Of a DNA stretch of 32,257 nt, positions 14,227-22,822 are shown in pieces (position 1 is the first letter of the stretch; the number at the start of each line of letters is the position of its first letter). The translations under genes were made by a program, and so were the position numbers. Below the pieces are notes generated by a model. The model saw nothing but the letters and a program-made list of their open reading frames with translations. It ran no database searches and was not told where the DNA came from. This DNA comes from an uncultured Collinsella sp. (GTDB lineage: Bacteria; Actinomycetota; Coriobacteriia; Coriobacteriales; Coriobacteriaceae). The stretch covers positions 1 through 32,257 of the forward strand of contig URJD01000002.1 in assembly GCA_900548075.1 (NCBI GenBank), read 5' to 3'.

Positions 14227-14484
14227 GACTGCGCGCATCCAACTTCACGCGCCAAAAGCTGAAATGCAACTTTAGCTTCTTCAAGTGAATAATAAAGCCC
14301 ATGGCAGGCGAACGGCGCAACGTCTTTCGGCGAAGGGAATGTCAAGTAAAAATTGAATAGAACGGCCGAGTTTTTGTTAACGCGACGAGCCATCGAACAC
14401 GTTTTGAAACTTTGCTGCGGCGCGCGGGATGTCGGCGCGAGACTTTATCATAGGGTGACAAACAACGATGAGGAGCACATGCCT

Positions 14485-16260
14485 ATGACAGACGAGCTGG
14501 ACCCCCAGACTCAACAGCATATTGATGATTCCGCAGACGCCGTCGACGACTGTGATACTCCTACCTGCGTCGACGCCTCCACCGATGCGCCCGCCACCGC
14601 AGATGCGCACGCCGATGCGGATAAAGCGACAGACACAGACGATACTGTCAAGCATGACGAAAGCGAGCAGCCGGAGCCGAGCGATGCCGAACCCGACACA
14701 GACCCCGCGCCACAGGCGGCAGGCCCCATCGAGGTGTCTTCGGAAGAAGAGCTCGACGCCGTCATGGACTCCATGATGGATGCCGTCAAAGCGATGAAAG
14801 ACGCCGTGGCCGATGCTGACGTTGACGCCGAGGAAGAGGAGGCTGCCGAGGCGGCCTCGACCTTTGTACCCGGCGAGACTCCGGTTGCCGACCAGGGCAG
14901 CACCATGCCCTCGTTTCTGCAGCTCGAGCACCCCACGATTGGCGCCGATGCGGTCGACCCGCACGCAGCAGGCTTTTCTGTGGTCGAGGGCGGCACCGGC
15001 AACATCTCCGTGCCGCAGGCTGCCGATGCGGATGCTGCTGACACCGCTCGCCCGACCGCCTCGCACTCCCCTGCCGCAAACCGCGATCTGGGGACCGCTG
15101 TCTCGAACACCGCGAACGCCGTGGGCACCTTTATTGCCCAGGGCGCCTCGGCCATGCGCGAGATGAACGCCGCGAAAAAGGCACTTGCCGATGCCCGCGC
15201 CCACCTGGCCGAACTTGAGCAGCGCATTGCCGATCAGGCCGAGGAGCTCGAGACGCGCCAGGATATCGCTGGCCGCTACGACCAGATCGTCGCCGACCAG
15301 CGTCAGGCGATTGCCACGGCCCAAAAGACTGCAGCGGCCGCCGAGATTGATCGTGATGCCCACGCCGCCAAAGCGACAGAGCTCAAGGGTCAGCTCGAAC
15401 AAATGAAGACAGAGGATGACGCGACTGAGCTCCGCCTGAAGGCCGCGCTCGACGCCGTGGAGGCCCGCGAGGCAAGCTCACGCGAGACCGGCAACCGCCT
15501 CGTTCGACGTCTTGAGGATTCCAAGCGCATCCGCGACAAGGTGAAGGCAGAGCGAGACGCCGGCATTGCCGCCGCACAACAAACCGTCGACGCCACGCGC
15601 GCCCAGCTCGAGACGCTGCGTCATGAGTATGCCGAGCTGCAACGCAATCCCTCGGCAAATCCCGCCAACTATACGGTACGCACCAGCGAGCTCTCGATGC
15701 AGATCTCCGACACGGCAGATGCCCTGCGTAAAGCCGAAGAAGATGTCCCGCGCATCACCGCCGACCTTGAGCACTCGCTTGCCGCAGCCGAGCAGGCCGT
15801 CGAGCAGGCTCAAGCCCCTATCGCCGACGCAAAACGCGCGCACCAAGCCGTGACGACCGAAGCCGATGCCGCGCGCGACGAGCTGCAGACGGCAAAGACA
15901 GCCGCCGCGACTCGTCAGCGCGAACTGCGCGAGAAGATCGCCACCGAGGACAAGGCACGCCGCGACCAGGAGCAGACCATCGCCAACGCCCAAGCAGATA
16001 CCGCACATGCGCAGTCGATCATCGAACAGGCGACCGAAGTACACGACCACCCAGAGATCACTGAGTCGCTTGCAGGATCCTTGGCCCGAGACAAAGCCGA
16101 ACACGCCGAGACCGAGCGAGAAGTCGCCCAGCTCGAGGCCGCCGAGGACGCGGTGCGCGAGCGTACCCGCGACTCACGCATCAAATTCACCGGCGCCATC
16201 GTCTGCATCGTCGCCGCAATCCTGGTGATCATCCTAGTCTGGCTGTTCGCAAGCAAGTAA
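14485..16260 (+). CDS. Tail-anchored acidic coiled-coil protein of unknown function
   Basis: I do not recognise a family. The 591-residue protein has no signal peptide. Residues 1-115 are very acidic low-complexity sequence rich in Asp, Ala, Thr and Glu. Residues about 130-240 include a segment with S-S-E-E-E-L-D-A-V-M-D-S-M-M-D-A-V. From about residue 215 to 560 long heptad-like Ala/Glu/Lys/Arg stretches indicate an extended coiled coil, broken by a Pro/Asn-rich turn near 400. The last 24 residues form one transmembrane helix (G-A-I-V-C-I-V-A-A-I-L-V-I-I-L-V-W-L-F) with A-S-K after it, so the bulk is likely cytoplasmic and tail-anchored. Start: GAGGAG sits 9 bases before ATG 14485 and 3 bases before ATG 14479, and I prefer 14485. 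It is the only plus-strand gene between 10,034 and 19,122. A role as a membrane tether or spacer is a guess. Confidence 0.75.
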   Translation: MTDELDPQTQQHIDDSADAVDDCDTPTCVDASTDAPATADAHADADKATDTDDTVKHDESEQPEPSDAEPDTDPAPQAAGPIEVSSEEELDAVMDSMMDAVKAMKDAVADADVDAEEEEAAEAASTFVPGETPVADQGSTMPSFLQLEHPTIGADAVDPHAAGFSVVEGGTGNISVPQAADADAADTARPTASHSPAANRDLGTAVSNTANAVGTFIAQGASAMREMNAAKKALADARAHLAELEQRIADQAEELETRQDIAGRYDQIVADQRQAIATAQKTAAAAEIDRDAHAAKATELKGQLEQMKTEDDATELRLKAALDAVEAREASSRETGNRLVRRLEDSKRIRDKVKAERDAGIAAAQQTVDATRAQLETLRHEYAELQRNPSANPANYTVRTSELSMQISDTADALRKAEEDVPRITADLEHSLAAAEQAVEQAQAPIADAKRAHQAVTTEADAARDELQTAKTAAATRQRELREKIATEDKARRDQEQTIANAQADTAHAQSIIEQATEVHDHPEITESLAGSLARDKAEHAETEREVAQLEAAEDAVRERTRDSRIKFTGAIVCIVAAILVIILVWLFASK

Positions 16261-16278
16261 CCACTCCCAAAGACTACA

Positions 16279-16500
16279 AGGAGTGTCCCCAGGTGCCGGC
16301 ACATAAGGAACGTCCCCAAGTGCCGACAACGGCGGCACCGATGCCTTGGCAACGACAGCGAAAACCCGCCAGAGCGAGCAAGGTGCCTTGAAACGAGGCG
16401 GCATTGACCTTCTGGTCATGCCGCCGAAGTTGAAAGGCAGATTGCCGCTCTGGCGGGTTTGCAGCGTCGACCGGTTACGGCGTTTGTAAAACGCCGTAAC
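16279..16500. repeat. Composite intergenic element, copy B (nested hairpins, ends at the queA stop codon)
   Basis: Same layout as 13121-13387: AGTGTCCCCAGGTG and AACGTCCCC modules; an outer stem AAACCCGCCAGAGCG (16362-16376) pairing perfectly with 16446-16460; inside it a hairpin GGCGGCATTGACC-TTCT-GGTCATGCCGCC (16397-16425); then GTTACGGCGTTT-GTA-AAACGCCGTAAC (16474-16500), directly abutting the queA stop codon. The outer stem bases differ from copy A at several places while pairing is kept. It lies between the convergent coiled-coil and queA genes. Confidence 0.7.
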
Positions 16501-17718
16501 CTACAAAATGAGCATCGCGTCGCCAAAGCTGAAGAAGCGATAACGTTCTTCGATAGCAGCGGCGTAGGCATCCATGATCTGGTCGCGGGTGGCAAGCGCG
16601 CTCACGAGCATCATGAGCGTAGAGCGCGGCACGTGGAAGTTCGTGATCAGCGCGTCGACCACGTGATAGGTCGAGCCGGGCATGAGGTAGAGCTGCGTTG
16701 TCGCGTTGTCGCGCACCACGATGTCACCGCGGCCGAGCGTGTCGGCCCCGTCCTCGCGGCCTTCAAAATAGCGCGCCGTCACGGCCGGATCGGACACCGG
16801 TGCCTCAGCGTCAAACGCGCTCTCGAGCGAGCGCACTGCGGTGGTGCCGACGGCGATCACGCGGTGCCCCTCGGCCTTCGCCTTATGCACGGCGTCGACA
16901 ACCTCCTGCGACACGTGGTAGCGCTCGGTGTGCATGACGTGCTGTGTAGGGTCGTCCTCCTCCACCAAGCGGAAGGTATCAATGCCCACCTCGAGCTCGA
17001 CGGCGGCAAACTTCGCACCCTTGGCCTCGATAGCGGCCATGAGCTCGGGAGTAAAGTGCAGGCCCGCCGTGGGAGCGGCGGCCGAGTGCTCCTCCTTCAT
17101 GGCGTAGACGGTCTGGTACTTCTCGGGATCGCCCTCGTAATCGGTAATGTAGGGCGGCAGCGGCACGTGGCCGGCAGCGTGGATGGCCTCGTCGAGCGTG
17201 CGCGGGTCGCCGGCGGCATTGCAACCGGCCGGCTCAAAGCGCACCAGGCGGCCGCCGCGGCTATCGGTGACAAAGTCGATGACCTCGGCCGTCAGCACTA
17301 CGGGAGCCCCCTCAGGCGCATGGGCGCCACCGGCGCGATACTCAATCTGAGCACCGGGCTTCAGGCGCTTACCCGGCTTGACCAGACACTCCCAAACATG
17401 GCCCAGCGGGTCAATATCCTCGCGGCGCTTGAGCAGCAGCGTCTCGACCACGCCGCCCGAGCCAGCCTTGCGACCGATCAGGCGGGCCGGCATCACGCGC
17501 GTCTTGTTGATGACGAGCACATCGCCCGGCTCGATATAGTCGATGATGTCGCGGAAGATGCGGTGCTCGACGGTGCCGCCGTGCTCCAGTGGCATTCCCG
17601 CCTGGGAGCCTTTGCGATCCACCACCAGCAGGCGGCAGGAGTCGCGCGGCTCGGCAGGCGCCTGGGCGATGAGCTCTTCGGGCAGGTTATAGTCAAAATC
17701 ATCGGTACGCATAGACAC
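16501..17718 (-). CDS. queA: S-adenosylmethionine:tRNA ribosyltransferase-isomerase QueA
   Basis: QueA adds the cyclopentane ring to preQ1 in tRNA using the ribosyl part of S-adenosylmethionine, giving epoxyqueuosine. The start F-D-Y-N-L-P-E-E-L-I-A-Q-A-P and the phrases V-I-N-K-T-R-V-M-P-A-R-L, A-P-T-A-G-L-H-F-T, G-T-T-A-V-R-S-L-E, I-T-N-F-H-V-P-R-S-T and R-F-F-S-F-G-D-A-M-L are diagnostic. With 405 residues it is longer than most QueA proteins (about 340-360), mainly through insertions in the middle. The GTG at 17718 is chosen because AAGGAG is 8 bases away; the ATG at 17712 would be 14 bases away. queH lies 64 bases upstream on the same strand, so the two are probably one transcript and catalyse consecutive steps. 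Confidence 0.96.
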   Translation of the reverse strand: MSMRTDDFDYNLPEELIAQAPAEPRDSCRLLVVDRKGSQAGMPLEHGGTVEHRIFRDIIDYIEPGDVLVINKTRVMPARLIGRKAGSGGVVETLLLKRREDIDPLGHVWECLVKPGKRLKPGAQIEYRAGGAHAPEGAPVVLTAEVIDFVTDSRGGRLVRFEPAGCNAAGDPRTLDEAIHAAGHVPLPPYITDYEGDPEKYQTVYAMKEEHSAAAPTAGLHFTPELMAAIEAKGAKFAAVELEVGIDTFRLVEEDDPTQHVMHTERYHVSQEVVDAVHKAKAEGHRVIAVGTTAVRSLESAFDAEAPVSDPAVTARYFEGREDGADTLGRGDIVVRDNATTQLYLMPGSTYHVVDALITNFHVPRSTLMMLVSALATRDQIMDAYAAAIEERYRFFSFGDAMLIL

Positions 17719-17782
17719 GTCGGATACTCCTTATATTGCTAAAGTCCGCTCTACATCCTAGCAGGCTGACGTCCCAAATGAA

Positions 17783-18358
17783 CTACTTTTTGGCGGCTTT
17801 GCGCTCGTCGCGGATGCGGGCGCGGTCCATGGCCGCCTCGACGGCCGAGAATCGGCAGCCGCAATAATTCTGCCGATACATGCCAAGCTCGCGCGAACGA
17901 CGCGTGGCCTCGGGATAATACGGGCGAAAATCGCGAATCACCGGAGTGAGACCGCGGGCGGCAGCCAGACGCTCCAACACATCATTGCAGGTTTCGAACA
18001 ACTGATACGGCGAGACGGCGAGCGTCGTGCCCACAAACTCAAACCCACGCTCCTGGGCCACACGGCATGCCTCGGCCAGACGCAGGGCATAGCATGCGCG
18101 ACAGCGACGGGGCCGATCGGCGCCCAGCGGGGCCACGCCGGTCTCCCAGCGCTCTCGGTCCTCTCCCGCCTCGATGAGCTCGATGTCGCCATCGGCACAC
18201 CACCGGCGCAGCTCGTCCAAGCGGCGCTGCCATTCATCGCGCGGTTGAATATTGGGGTTGGTCCAGCAAATCGTGGGCTCAAACCCCTCCTCGCGCAGCA
18301 GGCGAACCGGCTCCAGCGAGCACGGCGCGCAGCAAGCATGCAGCAGCAACGGCTTCAT
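17783..18358 (-). CDS. queH: Epoxyqueuosine reductase QueH
   Basis: QueH reduces epoxyqueuosine in tRNA to queuosine, the final step, and replaces the cobalamin-dependent QueG. The 191-residue protein shows the family's cysteines: H-A-C-C-A-P-C (C9, C10, C13), R-C-R-A-C-Y (C86, C89), and Y-R-Q-N-Y-C-G-C (C166, C168), which hold an iron-sulfur cluster and a second metal site. The central T-T-L-A-V-S-P-Y-Q-L segment is also characteristic. The ATG at 18358 has GGGGGAGGAG 6 bases upstream; two TTG codons precede it in frame. It lies upstream of queA with a 64-base gap. Confidence 0.94.
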   Translation of the reverse strand: MKPLLLHACCAPCSLEPVRLLREEGFEPTICWTNPNIQPRDEWQRRLDELRRWCADGDIELIEAGEDRERWETGVAPLGADRPRRCRACYALRLAEACRVAQERGFEFVGTTLAVSPYQLFETCNDVLERLAAARGLTPVIRDFRPYYPEATRRSRELGMYRQNYCGCRFSAVEAAMDRARIRDERKAAKK

Positions 18359-18420
18359 CAACAACTCCTCCCCCGCAATGATTTTTTAATCCCCGTCCCA
18401 GAAAAATCATCCCAAAAAGA

Positions 18421-18990
18421 CTACCTTGCGAAAAAGCGCACGCCAAAGGATGTGTCCTCGCAGGCGACAATGCGGCGGTCGCGCAAAATGGTCCGCACGT
18501 AATACCAGTCGCCCACACAGCCCGACAAATGCAAGCCGGCCGCCAGGTAGCACAGCAGTGGATAGCCCGAAAACGCAAACCCCAGGGTAAACGCTGTCGT
18601 CACAACAACCGTCGGCGCCAGGCAAACCGCCATGTACCGCCGGCGCGAATACACAACACCCTCGGCGCAGGCATAGATCATCGCCGTCTCGCGATTCGCC
18701 CCAAAGGTCACCTTCGCGCCCGCAGGCGCCAGCAGCTTAAAAAACACACCGTGCACCAGCTCGTGCACGGCGAACGACGCCATTGAGATCGCAGCCAAGC
18801 CGACTATCCAGCCCACGACAGCCATCCAGCCGCCCGCGTCAGCCGCATCCAGATCCGCAGGCCCGCCCAGCAGCATAAACACCGGCACCAGGCACACGGC
18901 AAACACGCCGACGACGACCATCCCCCACACGAAGCAAGCGTGCAGAAAATCCTCGTCTTCAAACGCATGTATGTTGGAAATCTCATTCAT
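18421..18990 (-). CDS. DUF3267-type membrane protein with an HEXXH zinc-protease motif
   Basis: A 189-residue integral membrane protein with about four hydrophobic segments (roughly 18-41, 55-75, 118-136 and 140-158). The motif H-E-L-V-H at 76-80, placed at the cytoplasmic or membrane edge of the second helix, is the zinc-binding HEXXH of the DUF3267/M50-like putative metallopeptidases. The partner ligand downstream is not obvious. The ATG at 18990 has no clear ribosome site; TATCCT lies about ten bases upstream, so the mRNA may be leaderless. Family assignment is by motif and topology and the substrate is unknown. It is divergent from metG. Confidence 0.75.
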   Translation of the reverse strand: MNEISNIHAFEDEDFLHACFVWGMVVVGVFAVCLVPVFMLLGGPADLDAADAGGWMAVVGWIVGLAAISMASFAVHELVHGVFFKLLAPAGAKVTFGANRETAMIYACAEGVVYSRRRYMAVCLAPTVVVTTAFTLGFAFSGYPLLCYLAAGLHLSGCVGDWYYVRTILRDRRIVACEDTSFGVRFFAR

Positions 18991-19122
18991 AGCATCTTAG
19001 GATAGCGCCCCTGCCACGCACCCGTCCGCATGTGCGATAATGTCGAACGATATGCACGAATTGACCACCGCGCCGCCAGGCCTTGCGCCCGACTGCGCTC
19101 TCACCATATGCGAAGGAGTCCC

Positions 19123-21273
19123 ATGGCATCCAAATACTCCATGAACGACCGTCCCAGCTGGCCTCGCCGCGCCCTTGTTACCGCCGGCGAGCCCTACGGC
19201 AACAAGGGCCTTCACTTTGGCCACGTTGGCGGCGTCTTTGTCCCTGCCGACTTCTTCGCCCGTTTCCTGCGCGACCGTCTGGGCCGCGAGAACGTCATCT
19301 TCACCTCGGGCACCGACTGCTACGGTTCGCCCATCATGGAGAGCTACCGCAAGCTCAAGGAGAACGAAGGCTACGACAAGTCCATTAGCGAGTACGTCGA
19401 GTCCAACCACTCCCGCCAAGCAGCGACCCTCAACAACTACAACATCAGCTGCGATATCTACGGCGGCTCGGGCCTTGAGCCGGCTGCGCAGATTCACAAC
19501 GAAGTGACCGCCGAGATTATCAAGCGCCTGTACGAGCAGGACACCATCTCCAAGCGCTCCACGCTGCAGTTCTACGACGCCAAGGCCGGCACGTTCCTCA
19601 ACGGCCGCCAGGTGATCGGCCGCTGCCCCATCCAGGGCTGCAAGTCCGAGAAGGCCTATGCCGACGAGTGCGACCTGGGCCACCAGTTTGAGCCCGAGGA
19701 GCTCATCGCGCCCAAGAGCCAGCTCACCGGCGAGGTGCCCGAGCTGCGCCCGGTCGACAACCTCTACTTTGACCTGCCGGCCTACCTCGACTTTATGAAG
19801 ACCTATACCGCCAAGCTCGCCCAGAACCCGCAGGTTCGCTCCGTGGTCTCCAAGACCATGGAGGAGTGGCTGCTGCCGGCCCAGCTCTACATCCAGAACA
19901 AGTTCCGCGAGGCCTTCGATGCCGTCGAGGATCAGCTTCCTGAGCACACCGTGCTGGAGCCCGAGGGCAACAAGAGCAGCTTTACCGTCACCTTCCCCAG
20001 CTGGAAGGAGCGCGACGACGCCCACGCGGTGCTCGCCAACGGCGGCGTGCGCTTCCGCAGCGGCAAGGCGCTCGTGCCCTTCCGCATCACCGGCAACATC
20101 GACTGGGGCGTTCCGGTGCCCGAGGTCGACGGCGTGAACGACGTCACCTGCTGGTGCTGGCCCGAGAGCCTGTGGGCGCCCATCAGCTACACGCGTACCG
20201 TACTCGCCCGCGACGCCCGTGCCGCCGGCGTGACCGAGGGTGTCGCCGCCCAGGACGCCGCCCTCATGGGCGAGCCCGCCGCCAATTCCACGCAGGTCCC
20301 CGCGCCCACCTACCAGCACAGCTCGCTCGACTGGCGCGACTGGTGGTGCTCTGACGACGCTCAGATTTACCAGTTCATCGGTCAGGACAACATCTATTTC
20401 TACTGCATCGCGCAGACCGCCATGTGGGAGGCCCTGGGCTGGGACCTCACGCAGAGCACCGTCAGCGCCTGCTACCACCTGCTCTACATGGGCAAAAAGG
20501 CCAGCTCGTCCTCGCAGACGCCTCCCCCGCCGGCAGACGACCTGCTCAACCACTACACCTGCGAGCAGATGCGTGCGCACTGGCTGTCGCTCGGCCTGTC
20601 CGAGAAGCCGGTGAGCTTTAGCCCTAAGGCATACGACACGCGTGTGACCGGCAAGGACAAGGACGGCAACGAGGTGCGCGCCTGCGACGACAAGCGCGTT
20701 ATCGACCCGGCCCTTAAGGAGAGCGCGCTGCTGACCGGCGTGTTCAACCGCCTGGCCCGCAGCTGCTTCTACGGCGTCGCCGTCAAGGAAGGCGACGAGA
20801 GTCCCTACCGCAACGGCTGCATCCCCGCCGGTGCCGCTTCTGACACCGTGGTCGAAGCCGCCCAACAGGCAGCCCTCGCCTTTGAGCAGGCCATGTACAA
20901 GTTCGAGACGCACCGCGCGCTTGCCGTGTGCGACGACTATCTGCGCGCCGCCAACAAGCGCTGGAGCGACGCCTCCAAGGCCGCCAACAAGCTCGAGGGT
21001 AACGAGGCAAACGCCGCGATGAAGCAGGCCCTCGTCGACGCCTTTACCGAGCTGCGTGTGGCGACCGTGCTCATGCACGGCATCGTCCCGGCCGGCTGCG
21101 AGCTCATCTGCGAGTATTTCGACGTCGATCCGGTCGCCTTCTTTAGCTGGGATAACATCTTTGCCTCCACGGACGAGTTCGTGGAGATCCTGGGCGAGAA
21201 GCCCGGCGAGCACCGCGTGAAGCCGCTGCCCCCGCGCTTCGACTTCTTCAGCAAGCACGAGAGCCAGTACTAA
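19123..21273 (+). CDS. metG: Methionyl-tRNA synthetase
   Basis: MetRS charges tRNA-Met. The class I HIGH motif appears as H-F-G-H (31-34) in L-H-F-G-H-V-G-G, followed by F-T-S-G-T-D-C-Y-G-S-P-I, the methionine-pocket region. A zinc-knuckle-like group C-P-I-Q-G-C...C-D-L-G-H lies near residues 168-186, with a second MetRS phrase W-G-V-P-V-P and the tryptophan-rich W-C-W-P-E. The KMSKS loop reads G-K-K-A-S-S-S-S (457-464), unusual compared with G-K-K-F-S-T-S-R. The C-terminal helical anticodon-binding domain follows. The length, 716 residues, is larger than the minimal MetRS. Start at 19123 is set by GAAGGAG 5 bases upstream. A small hairpin CACGCC/GGCGTG follows the stop but lacks a T tract, so the methyltransferase gene 59 bases on may be co-transcribed. 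Confidence 0.88.
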   Translation: MASKYSMNDRPSWPRRALVTAGEPYGNKGLHFGHVGGVFVPADFFARFLRDRLGRENVIFTSGTDCYGSPIMESYRKLKENEGYDKSISEYVESNHSRQAATLNNYNISCDIYGGSGLEPAAQIHNEVTAEIIKRLYEQDTISKRSTLQFYDAKAGTFLNGRQVIGRCPIQGCKSEKAYADECDLGHQFEPEELIAPKSQLTGEVPELRPVDNLYFDLPAYLDFMKTYTAKLAQNPQVRSVVSKTMEEWLLPAQLYIQNKFREAFDAVEDQLPEHTVLEPEGNKSSFTVTFPSWKERDDAHAVLANGGVRFRSGKALVPFRITGNIDWGVPVPEVDGVNDVTCWCWPESLWAPISYTRTVLARDARAAGVTEGVAAQDAALMGEPAANSTQVPAPTYQHSSLDWRDWWCSDDAQIYQFIGQDNIYFYCIAQTAMWEALGWDLTQSTVSACYHLLYMGKKASSSSQTPPPPADDLLNHYTCEQMRAHWLSLGLSEKPVSFSPKAYDTRVTGKDKDGNEVRACDDKRVIDPALKESALLTGVFNRLARSCFYGVAVKEGDESPYRNGCIPAGAASDTVVEAAQQAALAFEQAMYKFETHRALAVCDDYLRAANKRWSDASKAANKLEGNEANAAMKQALVDAFTELRVATVLMHGIVPAGCELICEYFDVDPVAFFSWDNIFASTDEFVEILGEKPGEHRVKPLPPRFDFFSKHESQY

Positions 21274-21332
21274 AGCACGCCAGCAGCGGCGTGTCCGGAA
21301 AGTAGTCAATTTGGGATGGGAAGGAAAGACGG

Positions 21333-22436
21333 ATGTCCAAGCCGCGTCGTCGTAAGCAAAAAAAGCAGGTTAAGCCCGAGCTCAAGCTCAGGCAGTTTGC
21401 TGCTACCGAACTTTCCGACCAGCTTGCCGCCCTTCCCTGCGCCGCCGACCTGCCGCGCTTTATGGTCGACACGGTCGCCGGCGCCTATGCCCCCGCCGAT
21501 GCCGAGCTCATGATCGAGGGCTTTGGCGCCGCGGTCACACGCCCGGTCACGCTGCGCGCCAACACGCTCAAGGCAACCGCCGAGGACATCGCTGCGGCGC
21601 TCGATGCCGCCGGCATCGCCCACTACCCCGTCGCCTGGTACCCAGACGCCTTTATCCTGCCCGAGGCCCAGGTTTCCGATCTGTGGGATCTCGACATCTA
21701 CCGCGACGGCAAGATCTACCTACAGAGCCTGTCGTCCATGATGCCTCCTTTGGTGCTGGGCGCCCAGGCCGGCGAGGACATCCTGGATATGTGTGCGGCC
21801 CCCGGCGGCAAGACGACGCAGATCGCCGCCCTCACCCAGGGACAGGCACACCTTACCGCCTGCGAGATGAGCATTCCCCGCGCCGAAAAGCTCGAGGCCA
21901 ACTTGGGTCGCCAGGGCGCAAAAAACGTGCCCGTCATGCGCATTGACGCACGCGAGCTTGACGAGTTCTTCCGCTTTGACCGTATCCTGCTCGACGCCCC
22001 CTGCACCGGCACGGGCACCGTCATCAGCGGCAACGAAAAGAGCTTGCGCGGCCTCACCGAGCAGCTGCTCGTCAAGTGCGCCCGCTCGCAGCGCGCGCTT
22101 CTGGACCGCGCCATGGGGGCCCTCAAACCGGGCGGCACGCTGGTCTATTCGACGTGTTCGATTTTGCCGCAGGAAAACGAGGATGCCCTGCAAGAGGCCC
22201 TCGACAAGCACATGGACTGCGAGCTCATCCCCCTCAACGGCACGCCGAGCGAAAGCGAAGCACGCCGCGCCCAGGATGCCGGCGACAAGCCGCATATCGA
22301 GTGCAACGCCCTTACCGAAGCCATTGCCGCGGGTCAGGTATCGGCCATCACCAACGGCATGCCCGGCACGCTCACCATTCCGCCCAGTCGCGACTTTGAA
22401 GGCTTCTATATCGCCCTGGTCCGAAAACGCAGCTAG
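21333..22436 (+). CDS. RsmB/NOP-family RNA (cytosine-5) methyltransferase
   Basis: The protein (367 residues) transfers a methyl group from S-adenosylmethionine to a cytosine of rRNA or tRNA. Visible motifs are the AdoMet loop D-M-C-A-A-P-G-G-K-T-T-Q, L-L-D-A-P-C-T-G-T-G-T with the first catalytic cysteine, and V-Y-S-T-C-S-I-L-P-Q-E-N-E with the second. The N-terminal third has the pattern of the RsmF/Trm4-like RNA-binding domain (L-R-A-N-T-L-K), and a very basic start (K-P-R-R-R-K-Q-K-K). ATG at 21333 has GGAAGGAAAG upstream. Whether it targets 16S rRNA or another RNA cannot be decided here, so no symbol is given. An 8-bp stem (22436-22443 with 22467-22474) spans the convergent gene end. Confidence 0.9.
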   Translation: MSKPRRRKQKKQVKPELKLRQFAATELSDQLAALPCAADLPRFMVDTVAGAYAPADAELMIEGFGAAVTRPVTLRANTLKATAEDIAAALDAAGIAHYPVAWYPDAFILPEAQVSDLWDLDIYRDGKIYLQSLSSMMPPLVLGAQAGEDILDMCAAPGGKTTQIAALTQGQAHLTACEMSIPRAEKLEANLGRQGAKNVPVMRIDARELDEFFRFDRILLDAPCTGTGTVISGNEKSLRGLTEQLLVKCARSQRALLDRAMGALKPGGTLVYSTCSILPQENEDALQEALDKHMDCELIPLNGTPSESEARRAQDAGDKPHIECNALTEAIAAGQVSAITNGMPGTLTIPPSRDFEGFYIALVRKRS

Positions 22437-22460
22437 CGCACGGATTCAAAACTCAACAAG

Positions 22461-22631
22461 CTATCGCCGTGCGCACTTGTCCTGCTGGTCACGGTGCTGT
22501 TTAAGTGCCTCGCGTTCTTTGCGCTCGGCCTTTTTGCCCTTAATGGCCGTGACCACAAAGTAGATGACCGCGGCGGCAACGATTGCAGCCACACACAGGC
22601 CAATCGAGCCAAACATTGCTGTCAATTCCAT
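22461..22631 (-). CDS. Small single-span membrane protein (56 residues)
   Basis: A short frame with an ATG at 22631, a ribosome site AGAGAGGTGA 6-8 bases before it and a TAG at 22461-22463. Residues 8-30 form a hydrophobic helix (I-G-L-C-V-A-A-I-V-A-A-A-V-I-Y-F-V-V-T-A-I) and residues 31-56 are a strongly basic tail with alternating Lys/Arg/Glu and a final C-A-R-R. The frame starts with E-L-T-A-M-F-G. It is convergent with the methyltransferase gene and divergent from the TIM-barrel gene. I do not recognise a family; the combination of a ribosome site, a helix and a charged tail makes a real gene likely. Confidence 0.65.
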   Translation of the reverse strand: MELTAMFGSIGLCVAAIVAAAVIYFVVTAIKGKKAERKEREALKQHRDQQDKCARR

Positions 22632-22822
22632 ACCGCGTCACCTCTCTTTTAAACGGGACTTTCAAGATAGCACCTCGATACCCGCCACCACAGCTCCTTC
22701 ACGTTCGCCGGCCCTTCGGTCTAACGGATGGCGCGGCGGGGAAAAATCAACTCGTCAAACGATTTAGCATTCGCAATTCCGGCTGCATAGCGCCGGCCGT
22801 CATCACATAGAATCGAGCCTCC

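Noticed and set aside
3184..16500. Repeated palindromes as a CRISPR array
   Set aside because: The copies are kilobases apart, not regularly spaced, and have no unique spacers between adjacent repeats.
18997..21309. A long open frame of 770 codons on the minus strand
   Set aside because: It is the antisense of metG; high GC makes long antisense frames common. The plus-strand protein has all MetRS motifs.
22640..22822. A possible structured RNA gene in the divergent spacer
   Set aside because: A few short stems (for example around GGCCCTTCGGTC) occur but nothing matches a known RNA family, and GC-rich DNA gives such stems by chance.
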